From assembly GCA_030949605.1 (NCBI GenBank), contig JAUZSH010000033.1, positions 62,001 through 126,000 on the forward strand: 64,000 nucleotides of DNA, read 5' to 3'. Made by a program: the position numbers and the translations under genes. This document shows positions 1-8,498 of this stretch, one piece after another. How positions within the stretch are numbered: the first letter of the stretch is position 1; every line of letters begins with the position of its first letter. The notes below the pieces were generated by a model that was not told the origin of the DNA, searched no databases, and saw only the letters and a list, made by a program, of their open reading frames with translations. This stretch comes from Ghiorsea sp. (GTDB taxonomy: Bacteria; Pseudomonadota; Zetaproteobacteria; Mariprofundales; Mariprofundaceae).

Positions 1-127
1 GACAAACTCTAGTTTAGGATTGAGATAAGTAAGTTTATGGGTGGAGGGTGAGAAATGCGCGAAACAAGACCTGACCCCCGAACTTCGCCCACACCTTCGC
101 GGGAATGACAAGTTAAGGATGAACCCC

Positions 128-892
128 ATGCAACTTTTTGATACCCATTGCCATATTGATTTCCCTCATTTTGATGAGGATAGAGATGCCGTGTTTGAAC
201 GCATGGCTGAGGCTGGTGTATCAAGAATTGTGGCAGTAGCGGTGGAGCTTGAGCAAACGCCGCGTTTAATCCAGCTTGTAGAATCACGCGATAATGTTTG
301 GTTTTCCGTGGGTGTTCACCCCAATCATGAAGTTGAGCAAGAGCCAAGCCTTGAACAACTGGTAGATTTATCCAAACATGAGCGATGTGTTGCCATCGGT
401 GAGACAGGCATGGATTTCTTTAGAGATGCTTTGCCAGCCGATGTTCAAGACACACGTTTTCGCACCCACCTCCAAGCTGCACATATCGTGAATAAACCTG
501 TGATTGTGCACATGCGCGAGGCAGATGAAGCCACCCTTGCGATTCTCAAAGATGAGGATGTGGCTGGTTGTGGTGGCATTATGCACTGTTTCTCGTCCAC
601 TTGGGATGCAGCCAAACAAGCTTTAGACATGAATATGTCGATTTCATTTTCAGGCAATGTGACATTTAAAAACAGCCAAGCGTTAAGAGAAGTCGCAGCA
701 AAAGTACCACTCGAATCCATACTCATTGAGACAGACTCACCTTATCTTGCCCCCATGCCCAAGCGCGGCAAACGCAATGAGCCAACCTATGTCAAACACG
801 TGGCAGCATGTATTGCCGAAGTGCGCAATATATCCGTTGAAGCCTTGGTGGAAGCCACCACAGCTAATGCACTTAAACGGTTTCAGCTTTAA
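128..892 (+). CDS. tatD: TatD-family metal-dependent hydrolase/DNase
   Basis: TatD-type (beta/alpha)8 metallohydrolase, about 254 residues, close to the family's usual 255-265. Visible metal-site motifs in order: HCHIDFP near the N-terminus, AIGETGMDFF about one third in, VIVHMREA, GIMHCFSS, and the C-terminal ETDSPYLAP. The family is described as a Mg-dependent 3'-5' exonuclease or DNase used in repair and turnover. The frame is open upstream to a GTG at 41, but that extension reads through a repeat-like sequence. The ATG at 128 has AAGGA eight bases upstream, and the protein then opens with MQLFDTHCH as in relatives; the ATG at 119 is the alternative. A perfect hairpin follows the stop codon. 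Confidence 0.93.
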   Translation: MQLFDTHCHIDFPHFDEDRDAVFERMAEAGVSRIVAVAVELEQTPRLIQLVESRDNVWFSVGVHPNHEVEQEPSLEQLVDLSKHERCVAIGETGMDFFRDALPADVQDTRFRTHLQAAHIVNKPVIVHMREADEATLAILKDEDVAGCGGIMHCFSSTWDAAKQALDMNMSISFSGNVTFKNSQALREVAAKVPLESILIETDSPYLAPMPKRGKRNEPTYVKHVAACIAEVRNISVEALVEATTANALKRFQL

Positions 893-900
893 GTTTATTG

Positions 901-925
901 TTAGCCACTGCTTCGCAGTGGCTAA
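901..925 (+). terminator. Hairpin after tatD
   Basis: An 11-bp perfect stem (TTAGCCACTGC / GCAGTGGCTAA) with a three-base TTC loop begins nine bases after the tatD stop. It lacks a T-tract, so it may be a REP-like hairpin or RNA stabiliser rather than a classical intrinsic terminator. Confidence 0.5.
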
Positions 926-1067
926 TGCCGAGTTAAAAGTATCCCAGAAGACATTTCAAAAATCACTCGATTACACTGTATTCACCAATTATGATTTACC
1001 TCCTCTCTACAATATAAATCCATTAGGGATGATGTTTTGATCTAAATTCAATATTACATCATTACAG

Positions 1068-1339
1068 CTTACATTGAGCGGGTATGTTTTATCGTTTATT
1101 GGTTATTTTATCCTTATAAATCAATGAGATAAGGACATACATCACGATTCTGATTACCCTACGAATTTCAATCTACAACCAACTTAAGCAAAAAGTTGAA
1201 AATCGATACCGTAATTTTCATTAAATGGCTAAATGATTCGGTCATAAAAGGCTATTTTTATTCAATATGATGAGAACAAACATCATCCGACATCAATTTT
1301 AAATCATTTTTTTAAAAAGAGATACCCGCTCAATGTAAG
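1068..1339. mobile_element. 272-bp MITE with target duplication
   Basis: Eighteen-base perfect terminal inverted repeats CTTACATTGAGCGGGTAT (1068-1085 and, inverted, 1322-1339) flank AT-rich non-coding DNA. The six bases TTACAG occur immediately outside each end (1062-1067 and 1340-1345), which is the mark of a target-site duplication. There is no transposase, so this is a non-autonomous element. The right-hand ~100 bp recurs in inverted orientation at 61559-61659. It fills most of the gap between tatD and the next gene; the rest of 926-1423 shows nothing else recognisable. Confidence 0.8.
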
Positions 1340-1423
1340 TTACAGGGGTTATTCCGTCTAAATGTTGATTTTATATCGTTATTGCTTTACTATTGTGCCA
1401 TTATATCAGTTAAGGATGCCGTT

Positions 1424-1780
1424 ATGAGTAGAAATATCAAAGTGTATACAAGTAAAATCACCAAAACCCTAAAAAATGTAGCAAGAGATAATGCTATTAG
1501 AGAAGGTAGTAGAGATGAAGGGTTTACTGTACAAATTACTAAAGATGACATTAAGAAAGGAACAGATAGAGAACGTATTAAAGAATCTGTTTTGTCAACA
1601 GTAGTTGATACCTTAAACTCTTCAGGTTTTGAAGTTGAAGAATCTGGAGGTGTTATTAATGTTTATGTTCCTCCTGTCCTTGGGAAAAAGGAGGTTTTTA
1701 CATTGAATGAGATAATTGAGAGAGAAAGTGTTGTTGATGAAATTAATACTTATGAAACAGATCGGCTAATAAACGAATGA
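1424..1780 (+). CDS. Hypothetical protein, 118 residues
   Basis: I do not recognise a family. The reading frame opens further upstream (1382), but the ATG at 1424 has AAGGA seven bases before it and starts a plausible protein (MSRNIKVYTSKITK). It is charged and soluble-looking, with no signal peptide or membrane segment: a basic N-terminal 30 residues, a central part rich in K, D and E, and an acidic C-terminus. It lies between a MITE and a palindromic repeat element, with no operon partner close by. It could be an accessory gene. Coding is supported by the ribosome-binding site and uninterrupted length only. Confidence 0.55.
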   Translation: MSRNIKVYTSKITKTLKNVARDNAIREGSRDEGFTVQITKDDIKKGTDRERIKESVLSTVVDTLNSSGFEVEESGGVINVYVPPVLGKKEVFTLNEIIERESVVDEINTYETDRLINE

Positions 1781-1836
1781 TAATATTACTGCTTCAATAA
1801 AAAACGGTATTAAATGATCTTAAATTTAATTAGAGT

Positions 1837-1939
1837 AAAAGGGGACGCTTCCCTTTTACTGACCAATAATGATTTATAAATCATTATAAAACATATGTTT
1901 AGCATCCATTCACCTCATTAAAGGGTAGCGTCCCCTTTT
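1837..1939. repeat. 103-bp palindromic element
   Basis: Twenty-base inverted arms with one mismatch (AAAAGGGGACGCT[T/A]CCCTTT at 1837-1856, inverted at 1920-1939). Each arm can also fold on itself (AAAAGGG..CCCTTTT). Inside are two further perfect palindromes, AATGATTTATAAATCATT (1868-1885) and AAACATATGTTT (1889-1900). This looks like a REP doublet or small MITE. The right arm ends in TCCCCTTTTT and could also act as a terminator for the upstream gene. It occupies most of 1781-2089. Confidence 0.65.
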
Positions 1940-2089
1940 TAGAGGCTCAAAACTAAAGCAATTTAACCATATAAAAAATGCGTGTTAATTTTTTGGTTTT
2001 GCCTAGAGTTTTGCAATTACCTCATATGACTTCGTATGAAGTGTGTTATCCTAGTGACGAACTTAATACTATCAAAGGATTATCAAAGA

Positions 2090-2512
2090 ATGGTTGTTTA
2101 TACAGTAGGAACATTTGACTTATTACACGTTGGGCATCTTGCCTTATTGGAGCACTGCGCAAGTTTGGGCGACACTGTTGCTGTTGGTGTTGCTTCTGAT
2201 GAAGTGGTCAAATTGTATAAACCTAATGTTCCAATTATTCCTCTTGAACAACGCATACAAATGCTTCAAGCGCTAAGTTGTGTGGATATTGTACTCCCAT
2301 ATCATGAGTTGGACTACATTGCTATTTGCAAGGAAGTTAAGGCTGATATATTTGTTATTGGCGAAGATTGGGGAAAGAAGCTTCATAATGAAGGTGTAGA
2401 AAAGTATCTAAAATCTCAAGGCAAACAGATTGTTCAGATTCAATATCACCCAAAGACCTCATCAACGCAAATCAAAGCGAATGTTAGGGCTCAACAGCAA
2501 GCTGGCAGTTAG
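2090..2512 (+). CDS. TagD/GCT-like cytidylyltransferase family protein
   Basis: A small single-domain nucleotidyltransferase of about 140 residues, the usual size for the glycerol-3-phosphate cytidylyltransferase-like family. The N-terminus has GTFDLLHVGH, the nucleotide-binding HxGH signature. The C-terminal part has KTSSTQIK at the place of the second signature (RTEGISTT in TagD). Such enzymes transfer CMP or AMP to a phosphorylated polyol or sugar to make an activated precursor for a surface polymer or lipid head group; the substrate cannot be read here. The ATG at 2090 was chosen because AAAGGA lies ten bases upstream and the fold starts immediately (MVVYTVGTF). Longer versions from 2036 add non-homologous residues. 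Confidence 0.82.
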   Translation: MVVYTVGTFDLLHVGHLALLEHCASLGDTVAVGVASDEVVKLYKPNVPIIPLEQRIQMLQALSCVDIVLPYHELDYIAICKEVKADIFVIGEDWGKKLHNEGVEKYLKSQGKQIVQIQYHPKTSSTQIKANVRAQQQAGS

Positions 2513-2687
2513 GCAGCAAAGAGTGAATTTTCGCATACTTTAATGGGTGAAACTGGGGCAGGGTTTTATAACTTTGATCATGCTTCTTTGTGCTAAAAAC
2601 ATACCCGATAGTTTTTGAGAAAAGCCCAAATCAGAACCCATGGTTTGAGAATAAGCCAACATCTGTATGATGCCGCTTGTTATAAGT

Positions 2688-2829
2688 AGAGACCTTTGCA
2701 TCGTGCACTTTTTTGGCTGCATCTGCGTTAAAAATAAGCCTTCAATCCTCACTTATTGCCAATAGACTGCGGTTTAAGACTTATTTTTACCTTGATTCGC
2801 TCAAAAAATCACTACGGTGCAGAGGTCTC
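2688..2829. mobile_element. MITE copy A (AGAGACC ends)
   Basis: About 142 bp bounded by inverted ends (AGAGACCTTTGCATCGT at the left; ACGGTGCAGAGGTCTC at the right). It closely matches the element at 4814-6253 once the ISL3 insertion there is removed. It is non-coding. The remainder of 2513-2914 holds no gene; a fragment resembling other repeats (TTCGCAGGAATGACG) lies near 2868. Confidence 0.65.
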
Positions 2830-2914
2830 AAGCATAAATTCCCACGCCTTCGCGGGGTCAAGCTCTTCGCAGGAATGACGGGTAGGCTATTTTAATGATA
2901 TGTGAGCATATTTA

Positions 2915-4807
2915 ATGATTTATTTTGAACATGTCACGCTTAGGCGTGGCAAAAAGGTGTTGTTTGCTGATTTTAGTTTAACCATTCATGCCAAGGATAA
3001 AATTGGTATCACAGGTGCGAATGGCACAGGTAAATCCTCACTCTTTGGTTTGATTCTTGGTAAACTTGAAGAAGATAAGGGTGAATTTCGCAGTAAATCG
3101 AACTTAACCCTTTCCCATGTGGCGCAAGAAACACCTGTGCTGGCTATATCTGCGGTGGATTATGTGTTGCAAGGTGATGTTGAGTTAACCGAATTGGAAC
3201 AACAGATTCAAGATGCCGAAAACAAGCAAGATGGTCTAACGATAAGCAGGCTGCATGAACGCATGGATGCCATTGCAGGCTATCAAGCCAGAGCAAGGGC
3301 AGGGCAATTGCTTAACGGTTTGGGGTTTACAACTGCCCAAGAAGAACACCCTGTACAAAGCTTTTCAGGCGGCTGGCGGATGCGCTTAAACCTTGCGCAA
3401 GCTTTGATGTGTCGCTCGGATGTACTTTTATTGGATGAGCCGACCAATCATTTGGACTTGGAGGCAGTGTTGTGGCTAGAGAAGTGGCTAAAAAGTTATC
3501 AAGGTGCGTTGCTTCTCATTTCGCATGATAGGGAATTTTTAGACAGTACAGTGACCACCATTGCCCATATCGAGCAAGCCAAAATCACCATGTATGCAGG
3601 CAACTACACAGCATTTGAATTGCGCAGAGCCGAGCAACTCGCCTTGCAGCAATCGGCATTTGAAAAGCAGCAGGTAGAAATCGAGCATATGCAAAGCTTT
3701 ATCACCCGCTTCAAAGCCAAAGCCACCAAAGCCAAACAAGCACAAAGCCGAATCAAAGCTTTGGAACGTATGGAAAAGATTGCCCCAGCCCACGTGGATT
3801 CGCAGTTTTCATTTGCCTTTAAACCTTTGGATTATTTGCCCAACCCTTTGTTGCAGTTGCAAAAAGTAAGTTTCGCCTATGCTGAACAGCCAATACTACA
3901 AGATATATCGGTCAGTCTGCTGCCAAGCGACAGAATTGGTTTGTTAGGACCTAATGGCGCAGGTAAATCAACCTTGATTAAACTCATGGCAGGTGAACTT
4001 GCGCCCAAGGTGGGCAAGTGTGTTGCGTCCAAAGGTTTGAATATCGGTTATTTTGCCCAGCATCAGTTGGAGCAGTTGGATGAAAGCGCAAGCCCCGTGC
4101 AACATTTGTATGAACTTAACCCTGAGTTGTCAGAGAAAGAAGCGCGTCTTTATTTGGGTGGTTTTGCTTTTAATGGTGACATGGCATTGGAGCCGATTTC
4201 AGGGTTTTCAGGGGGTGAAAAAGCAAGGTTGGTGCTTGCGATGCTGGTGTATCAACAGCCCAATTTACTTTTGCTTGATGAGCCGACCAACCACCTTGAT
4301 TTGGACATGCGTCATGCCCTAACCCTTGCCCTGCAAAGCTTTGAAGGAGCGATGGTGTTGGTGTCGCATGATAGGCATTTATTAAGAACCGTGTGTGATG
4401 ATTTATGGTTGGTTGCGCATGGCAAAGCAGATGCGTTTGAAGGTGATTTGGACGATTATGCGGCATGGTTGAGTGAGCAGGGCGTGAGCAGCACACAAAA
4501 GGAAACAAACAGCGGTGAACACACGCAAGCAGCGCGCAAAGCGAAGCGAAAAGATGATGCGGAGCGTAGAAAATTATTGCAGCCCAAGCGCAATCAACTC
4601 AAAAAGTTAGAAAAAGAGCTGGAAACATTACACAGCAAAGAAGCGACATTAAATGAGGCCTTGGCAGATTCGGCGATTTATGAAGCCAGTGAAAAAGCGA
4701 AGTTATTAAAGCTGACCACTGAACATAATACGGTAAAACAACGCTTGGATGAAGTCGAAGAAGCTTGGATGGTGTTAAGCGAGGAACTTGAAGATTTGAT
4801 TGGATAA
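2915..4807 (+). CDS. ABC-F family ATPase (YheS/Uup type)
   Basis: Soluble protein of 630 residues with two ABC domains and no membrane part. Domain 1 has Walker A GANGTGKSS, signature SFSGGWRMR and Walker B LLLDEPTNHLDLE. A charged linker follows, rich in K, Q and E. Domain 2 has GPNGAGKST, GFSGGEKARL and LLLDEPTNHLDLD. The last ~100 residues are a lysine/glutamate-rich coiled coil, as in YheS. ABC-F proteins act on ribosomes (translation regulation or rescue), not in transport. The start ATG at 2915 has only a weak GTGAG upstream. The gene stands alone between two MITE copies. Confidence 0.92.
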   Translation: MIYFEHVTLRRGKKVLFADFSLTIHAKDKIGITGANGTGKSSLFGLILGKLEEDKGEFRSKSNLTLSHVAQETPVLAISAVDYVLQGDVELTELEQQIQDAENKQDGLTISRLHERMDAIAGYQARARAGQLLNGLGFTTAQEEHPVQSFSGGWRMRLNLAQALMCRSDVLLLDEPTNHLDLEAVLWLEKWLKSYQGALLLISHDREFLDSTVTTIAHIEQAKITMYAGNYTAFELRRAEQLALQQSAFEKQQVEIEHMQSFITRFKAKATKAKQAQSRIKALERMEKIAPAHVDSQFSFAFKPLDYLPNPLLQLQKVSFAYAEQPILQDISVSLLPSDRIGLLGPNGAGKSTLIKLMAGELAPKVGKCVASKGLNIGYFAQHQLEQLDESASPVQHLYELNPELSEKEARLYLGGFAFNGDMALEPISGFSGGEKARLVLAMLVYQQPNLLLLDEPTNHLDLDMRHALTLALQSFEGAMVLVSHDRHLLRTVCDDLWLVAHGKADAFEGDLDDYAAWLSEQGVSSTQKETNSGEHTQAARKAKRKDDAERRKLLQPKRNQLKKLEKELETLHSKEATLNEALADSAIYEASEKAKLLKLTTEHNTVKQRLDEVEEAWMVLSEELEDLIG

Positions 4808-4913
4808 CATATCAGAGACCTCTGCACCGTGCACTTTTTTGGCTGCATCTGCGTTAAAAATAAGTCTTCAGCCCTCATTTATTACCAATAAACTGCGGTT
4901 TCACCCTTATTTT

Positions 4914-6202
4914 GGTTCATCCGGATAATGCGTCCTCCCGATTTTCATGCATTGAGAGGATTTTCAATTTCAGGAATTTCATATCTCGGTAACCATATGC
5001 TACTTTATGGATCGTTTTGATCTTGTTGTTACTGCCCTCAATCTTGCCGGATGAAAGACCATCGAAATCATAGTAGGTTAATATTGCTACGCGCAACCTA
5101 GCCAAAGTTCGCGCAAAAGACTTTACTACACGAATCCCTGATACCTCTGCTTTATTGACCCATTCAGACAGCAGATTTGATGCATCTTCTTTGCTCTTCT
5201 GCTGCCAGATAAGCCTGAGTTCCTCCTTCATATAATACGCTGTGGCAAGGGGTTTATTAAGCTCTAAAGCATGGTCCAAACGTTGCCTTGCAGACTCCTT
5301 TTTCAGGCGCTAAATTTTCAGGTTTGAGCATGAGTAACCAGCGAATGCCTTTGAGCACTTTTTTACCCATTGCCGTCTCTGCATCACGTTGCATATCGCG
5401 GCGCAATGTGGTCAGCTTTTCATTGAAGAGTTTGATGACATGAAAATGATCAACCACATTCACTGCATCTGGCTGATTATCCCTAGCTGATTTGATAAAG
5501 GGCGCCCCCATATCTGTAGCCACGACTTCCAATTTAACCTTTGCCCGCCTCAATCTTTCCCAAAATGGGTCAAGCGACTCACTGCTTTTTCCTTTGCCTA
5601 CATAAACGACAATCCCCGATTGTAAATCAAGAACGATAGTCAAATAACCCGCCTTTTTACCCATGTACACCTCATCAATAGCAACACGTTTAAGCTTCTT
5701 TATGTTGGGTCTTTTATAGCGACGCTGCAGGTAGTCTTTCTGGATGTCTTTCACGAAGTCCCAGCTCACGCGCAGGTATTTAGCAACGTCCTTAATCGTC
5801 ATGTATCGCGACAAAATTAATGCCAGTTTTTTAAACCGCTTGGTGTGCTGTTCTGAACCCTTGGTGAACCGCACTTTAACTTGTCGAACAAGCTTGCATT
5901 TTAAACATTGTACGCGAGGAACTGCGAATTCGAAATAACACGGTCTATTACCAATTGGCAGTGCTCGAAACATCCGAGTATGGCTACCTCGTAAATGAAT
6001 TTCCCGGCTGTCACAAGAACTGCAACGAAGCGCAAAACGCTTCTCTAGGATGACAAATATGATGCTGCCATTTTCGTAGCGACTGCTTTGATACTCGTAG
6101 CCTGTAGGAAGGCCAAAACCATGATATAAAAGACTCGTAGATATTATGAAATCCAGTTTTCCCAGATTTTAACAAGTTAAGGACGCATTATCCGGATGAA
6201 CC
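4914..6202 (-). mobile_element. ISL3-family insertion sequence, 1289 bp
   Basis: Terminal inverted repeats GGTTCATCCGGATAATGCG.. at 4914 and, inverted, ending at 6202 (at least 22 bp matching). The 8-bp direct repeat CTTATTTT occurs at 4906-4913 and 6203-6210; eight-base duplications are typical of ISL3 elements. It encodes one frameshifted transposase on the minus strand, whose stop codon lies within the left terminal repeat. Confidence 0.9.
4917..6156 (-). pseudogene. ISL3-family transposase, frameshifted
   Basis: DDE transposase of about 410 residues if joined. The N-terminal zinc-finger part has cysteine pairs (RCSSC before residue 50, then VQCLKC). The catalytic core has AIDEVYMGKK, VATDMG and VVDHFHVIK, and the C-terminal part has GKIEGSNNKIK carrying the catalytic Glu. 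The frame breaks near 5293-5297: with one A fewer in an A5 run, ..APEKESARQR.. would continue into the DHALELNKP.. part, as relatives read. No ATG exists at the expected start; a CTG at 6156 with GGGA upstream is the only candidate, so the start may also be mutated. Probably inactive. Confidence 0.85.
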
Positions 6203-6373
6203 CTTATTTTTGCCTTGATTCGCTCAAAAAATTACTACGGTGCAGAGGTCTCTATCAGAGCTTAAGTAGAGCTTCGCCAAGAATTTAAGGAAACACGGCT
6301 TTAGCCGTGCTGCAATACCGAACATTGAGCGCGACTAACACCCCAGGGTACTTCCTCAGGCTTACGCCTTCAC

Positions 6374-6541
6374 CTAGCCCGCATTATTCACAAATACAGC
6401 CGCGCCCTTGCTTGCCCCTTTATTCGCAACAAATCTCTCATCAATCGTTAGTAAGCGCGGCTACGAGCGATTTCTTTAAAATTCGTTGCAAACAAAGGTT
6501 CTACGCAATCATCACGACGATTTATGAATAATGCGGGCTAG
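6374..6541. repeat. 168-bp inverted-repeat element
   Basis: Seventeen-base perfect inverted repeats CTAGCCCGCATTATTCA at 6374-6390 and, inverted, 6525-6541. The interior is non-coding. MITE-like. The gap 6254-6821 holds no gene, only this element, the next one and a small hairpin (ACGGCTTTAGCCGT at 6294-6307). Confidence 0.6.
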
Positions 6542-6661
6542 AGTCGCACTTCCAATGAGAATAACCGTAAAATTTTCGAATCATGTCTAAACCTATTGCT
6601 CTTGAATCTTAAAACTTCCCTACTAAAAGTTCTATTATTTCAATGATTTATGAATTATTGA

Positions 6662-6805
6662 CACTGCTGTCCGACAAAAGTTCGAGGCTTTACTTCCAAC
6701 TCTTTACGTCATTCCCGCGAAGGCGGGAACCCATTGTTTACAAGGTTTTCTGGATACCCGATCAAGTCGGGCATGACGATATGCGACTTTCGTCGGACAG
6801 TAGTG
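6662..6805. repeat. 144-bp element with TGTCCGAC ends
   Basis: Imperfect inverted ends CACTGCTGTCCGACAAAAGT (6662-6681) and, inverted, ACTTTCGTCGGACAGTAGTG (6786-6805). Inside are a hairpin TTCCCGCGAAGGCGGGAA and an ACCCGATCAAGTCGGGC dyad. Its right ~53 bp recurs inverted at 20738-20791. REP/MITE-type dispersed repeat. Confidence 0.6.
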
Positions 6806-6821
6806 ACTTTTTGAGTTTAAT

Positions 6822-7208
6822 TTAAGTGAAATTTTTAATGCAGCATCGACCTGATGGGTTTCGGACAGAACATGCACACTGCTTGGCTTTGGTTTGCCCT
6901 ATCACATAAGCTTTAATATCAGGGTGACTTGCATTCTTTCGCGACACATCGAAACAATAACAAATCAACGTATCTTCATTGCTTGATTTTACACCAACTT
7001 CTAATCGCAATTCATCTTGTTTAATTTGGGCCTGTGATGAGAAGTAGACCGTTGTGCAACCTTGACTGGCGCAAAAATAATAATCCCAAGCTTCATCCTG
7101 TTGATCTTTTTGCCACAACCACGGTTGCTGCACATGATGTATGATTGTTTGCACAGTCACAGGAGAACCCATGACCGTGCATTCAGGGCAAGCTACATTA
7201 TGCACCAT
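6822..7208 (-). CDS. CopZ-like zinc/[2Fe-2S] domain protein
   Basis: Protein of 128 residues resembling the N-terminal zinc and [2Fe-2S] module of the Archaeoglobus CopZ copper chaperone, found in many bacteria as a stand-alone protein. Visible: CPEC near residue 8, [17 protein letters not shown] in the middle, [10 protein letters not shown], then [13 protein letters not shown] at the end. The CYCF and CAC..CC cysteines are the expected cluster ligands. There is no heavy-metal-associated domain behind it, so a role in copper or redox chemistry is inference. Its ATG lies inside the end of nhaA (11-base overlap), implying translational coupling. Confidence 0.75.
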   Translation of the reverse strand: MVHNVACPECTVMGSPVTVQTIIHHVQQPWLWQKDQQDEAWDYYFCASQGCTTVYFSSQAQIKQDELRLEVGVKSSNEDTLICYCFDVSRKNASHPDIKAYVIGQTKAKQCACSVRNPSGRCCIKNFT

Positions 7209-8373
7209 GCTGGGAGCGCCCTAGACGCAACACCAAGTAACCCAATATTCCTGCGGCAAATGATCCCACTAAAATCGCTAATTTATCCGTATATTGAAAC
7301 AAATCTGGAGAGCCAAAGGCCAACGAGGTAATAAACAAACTCATGGTAAAACCAATACCCGTAAGCACCGATACACCATAAAGCTGCAACCAATGGCTAC
7401 CTTCTGGCATCTTGGCTAAACCAAGCTTTATCGCTATCCAGCTAAAACCAAACACACCCAATTGTTTGCCGAGAAATAAGCCCAGCATAATACCAAGAGG
7501 TACATTACCTGACATTTGATCCAATGAAATTTCGGTGAAATTGACCCCAGCATTGCTAAAAGCAAAAATAGGTAAGATAAAAAAGGCAACCCAATAATGC
7601 AGGTCATGCTCAAGTGTTTTTAATGGTGAAACTGTCTCCCCATCTTTAGATTTTCCATACAAGGGAATGGTAAAGGCCAAGGCAACACCAGCTAAGGTCG
7701 CATGAACACCTGATTTAAGCACACTCACCCACAAAATAAGCCCCACTATAAAGTAAGCCGATTTCCGCACCACACCCAAGCGGTTCATGACAATAAGCAC
7801 TGCAAGCGCTACTGAAGCGAGCGTAATTGACAGTGTGGACAAATCAACCGTATAAAACAATGCAATAATCACAATCGCACCCAAATCATCAATAATCGCA
7901 AGGGCCATCAAAAAGACTTTAAGGGAGAGTGGTACGCGTTTACCCAACAAGGATAAAATACCCAAGGCAAAAGCAATATCCGTTGCGGTAGGAATCGCCC
8001 AACCATTGGCTGCAAGTGGGTTGTCTGCATTAAAATAAACATAAATCAACGCAGGTACGACCATACCGCCAATCGCTGCTACAATAGGCAGTGTTACCTG
8101 ACTCATGGATGATAAATGACCTTCCAAAACCTCTCGTTTGACCTCTAAGCCAATCAAGAAAAAGAAAATAGCCATCAAGCCATCATTCACCCAATGGTGC
8201 AGTGATTTATCCAAAGATAATGAACCAATTTGAATGGAAACAGGCACATGTAAAAAGGCTTCATAATAGCCTGATAAAAAGGTGTTGCTAAAAATAAGGG
8301 CTAATATTGTGGCAATCATCAGCAAAATACCACTGGATGATTCTTTTTTTATAAATTCTTCAATGAGTGTCAT
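7198..8373 (-). CDS. nhaA: Na+/H+ antiporter NhaA
   Basis: Inner-membrane protein of 391 residues with about 12 hydrophobic segments; full length for NhaA. The key transport motif [13 protein letters not shown] contains the two adjacent aspartates needed for Na+/H+ exchange; [15 protein letters not shown] and SNAGV are also family hallmarks. It exports Na+ in exchange for protons for pH and salt homeostasis. The last codons overlap the start of the CopZ-like gene, so the two are probably co-expressed. The start ATG is preceded only by a weak purine stretch. With Rnf and TrkA in the same window it suggests active sodium and potassium management. Confidence 0.96.
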   Translation of the reverse strand: MTLIEEFIKKESSSGILLMIATILALIFSNTFLSGYYEAFLHVPVSIQIGSLSLDKSLHHWVNDGLMAIFFFLIGLEVKREVLEGHLSSMSQVTLPIVAAIGGMVVPALIYVYFNADNPLAANGWAIPTATDIAFALGILSLLGKRVPLSLKVFLMALAIIDDLGAIVIIALFYTVDLSTLSITLASVALAVLIVMNRLGVVRKSAYFIVGLILWVSVLKSGVHATLAGVALAFTIPLYGKSKDGETVSPLKTLEHDLHYWVAFFILPIFAFSNAGVNFTEISLDQMSGNVPLGIMLGLFLGKQLGVFGFSWIAIKLGLAKMPEGSHWLQLYGVSVLTGIGFTMSLFITSLAFGSPDLFQYTDKLAILVGSFAAGILGYLVLRLGRSQHGA

Positions 8374-8498
8374 CGCCGCAATATGAGACTAGCAATACAC
8401 TTGGTCAATAAAGAATTCCTTTGCTCTTTATAACGAGCAATACCCTAAGGGTAAGTGTACAGTGCACATTCATAACTTACCCTTCCATCATTTCCCAT

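Larger units (their letters stand above)
4814..6253. mobile_element. MITE copy B, split by the ISL3 element
   Basis: Inverted ends AGAGACCTCTGCACCGT (4814-4830) and its complement (6237-6253). Joining 4814-4913 to 6211-6253 restores a sequence like the element at 2688-2829. The ISL3-type insertion and its 8-bp target duplication sit inside. This gives a clear order of events: MITE first, IS second. Confidence 0.75.

Noticed and set aside
726-1040. Open frame overlapping the end of tatD
   Set aside because: Shadow of tatD in another frame running into the downstream hairpin.
6307-6531. Open frame of 74 codons in the 6254-6821 gap
   Set aside because: It lies over the 168-bp inverted-repeat element and has no coding features.
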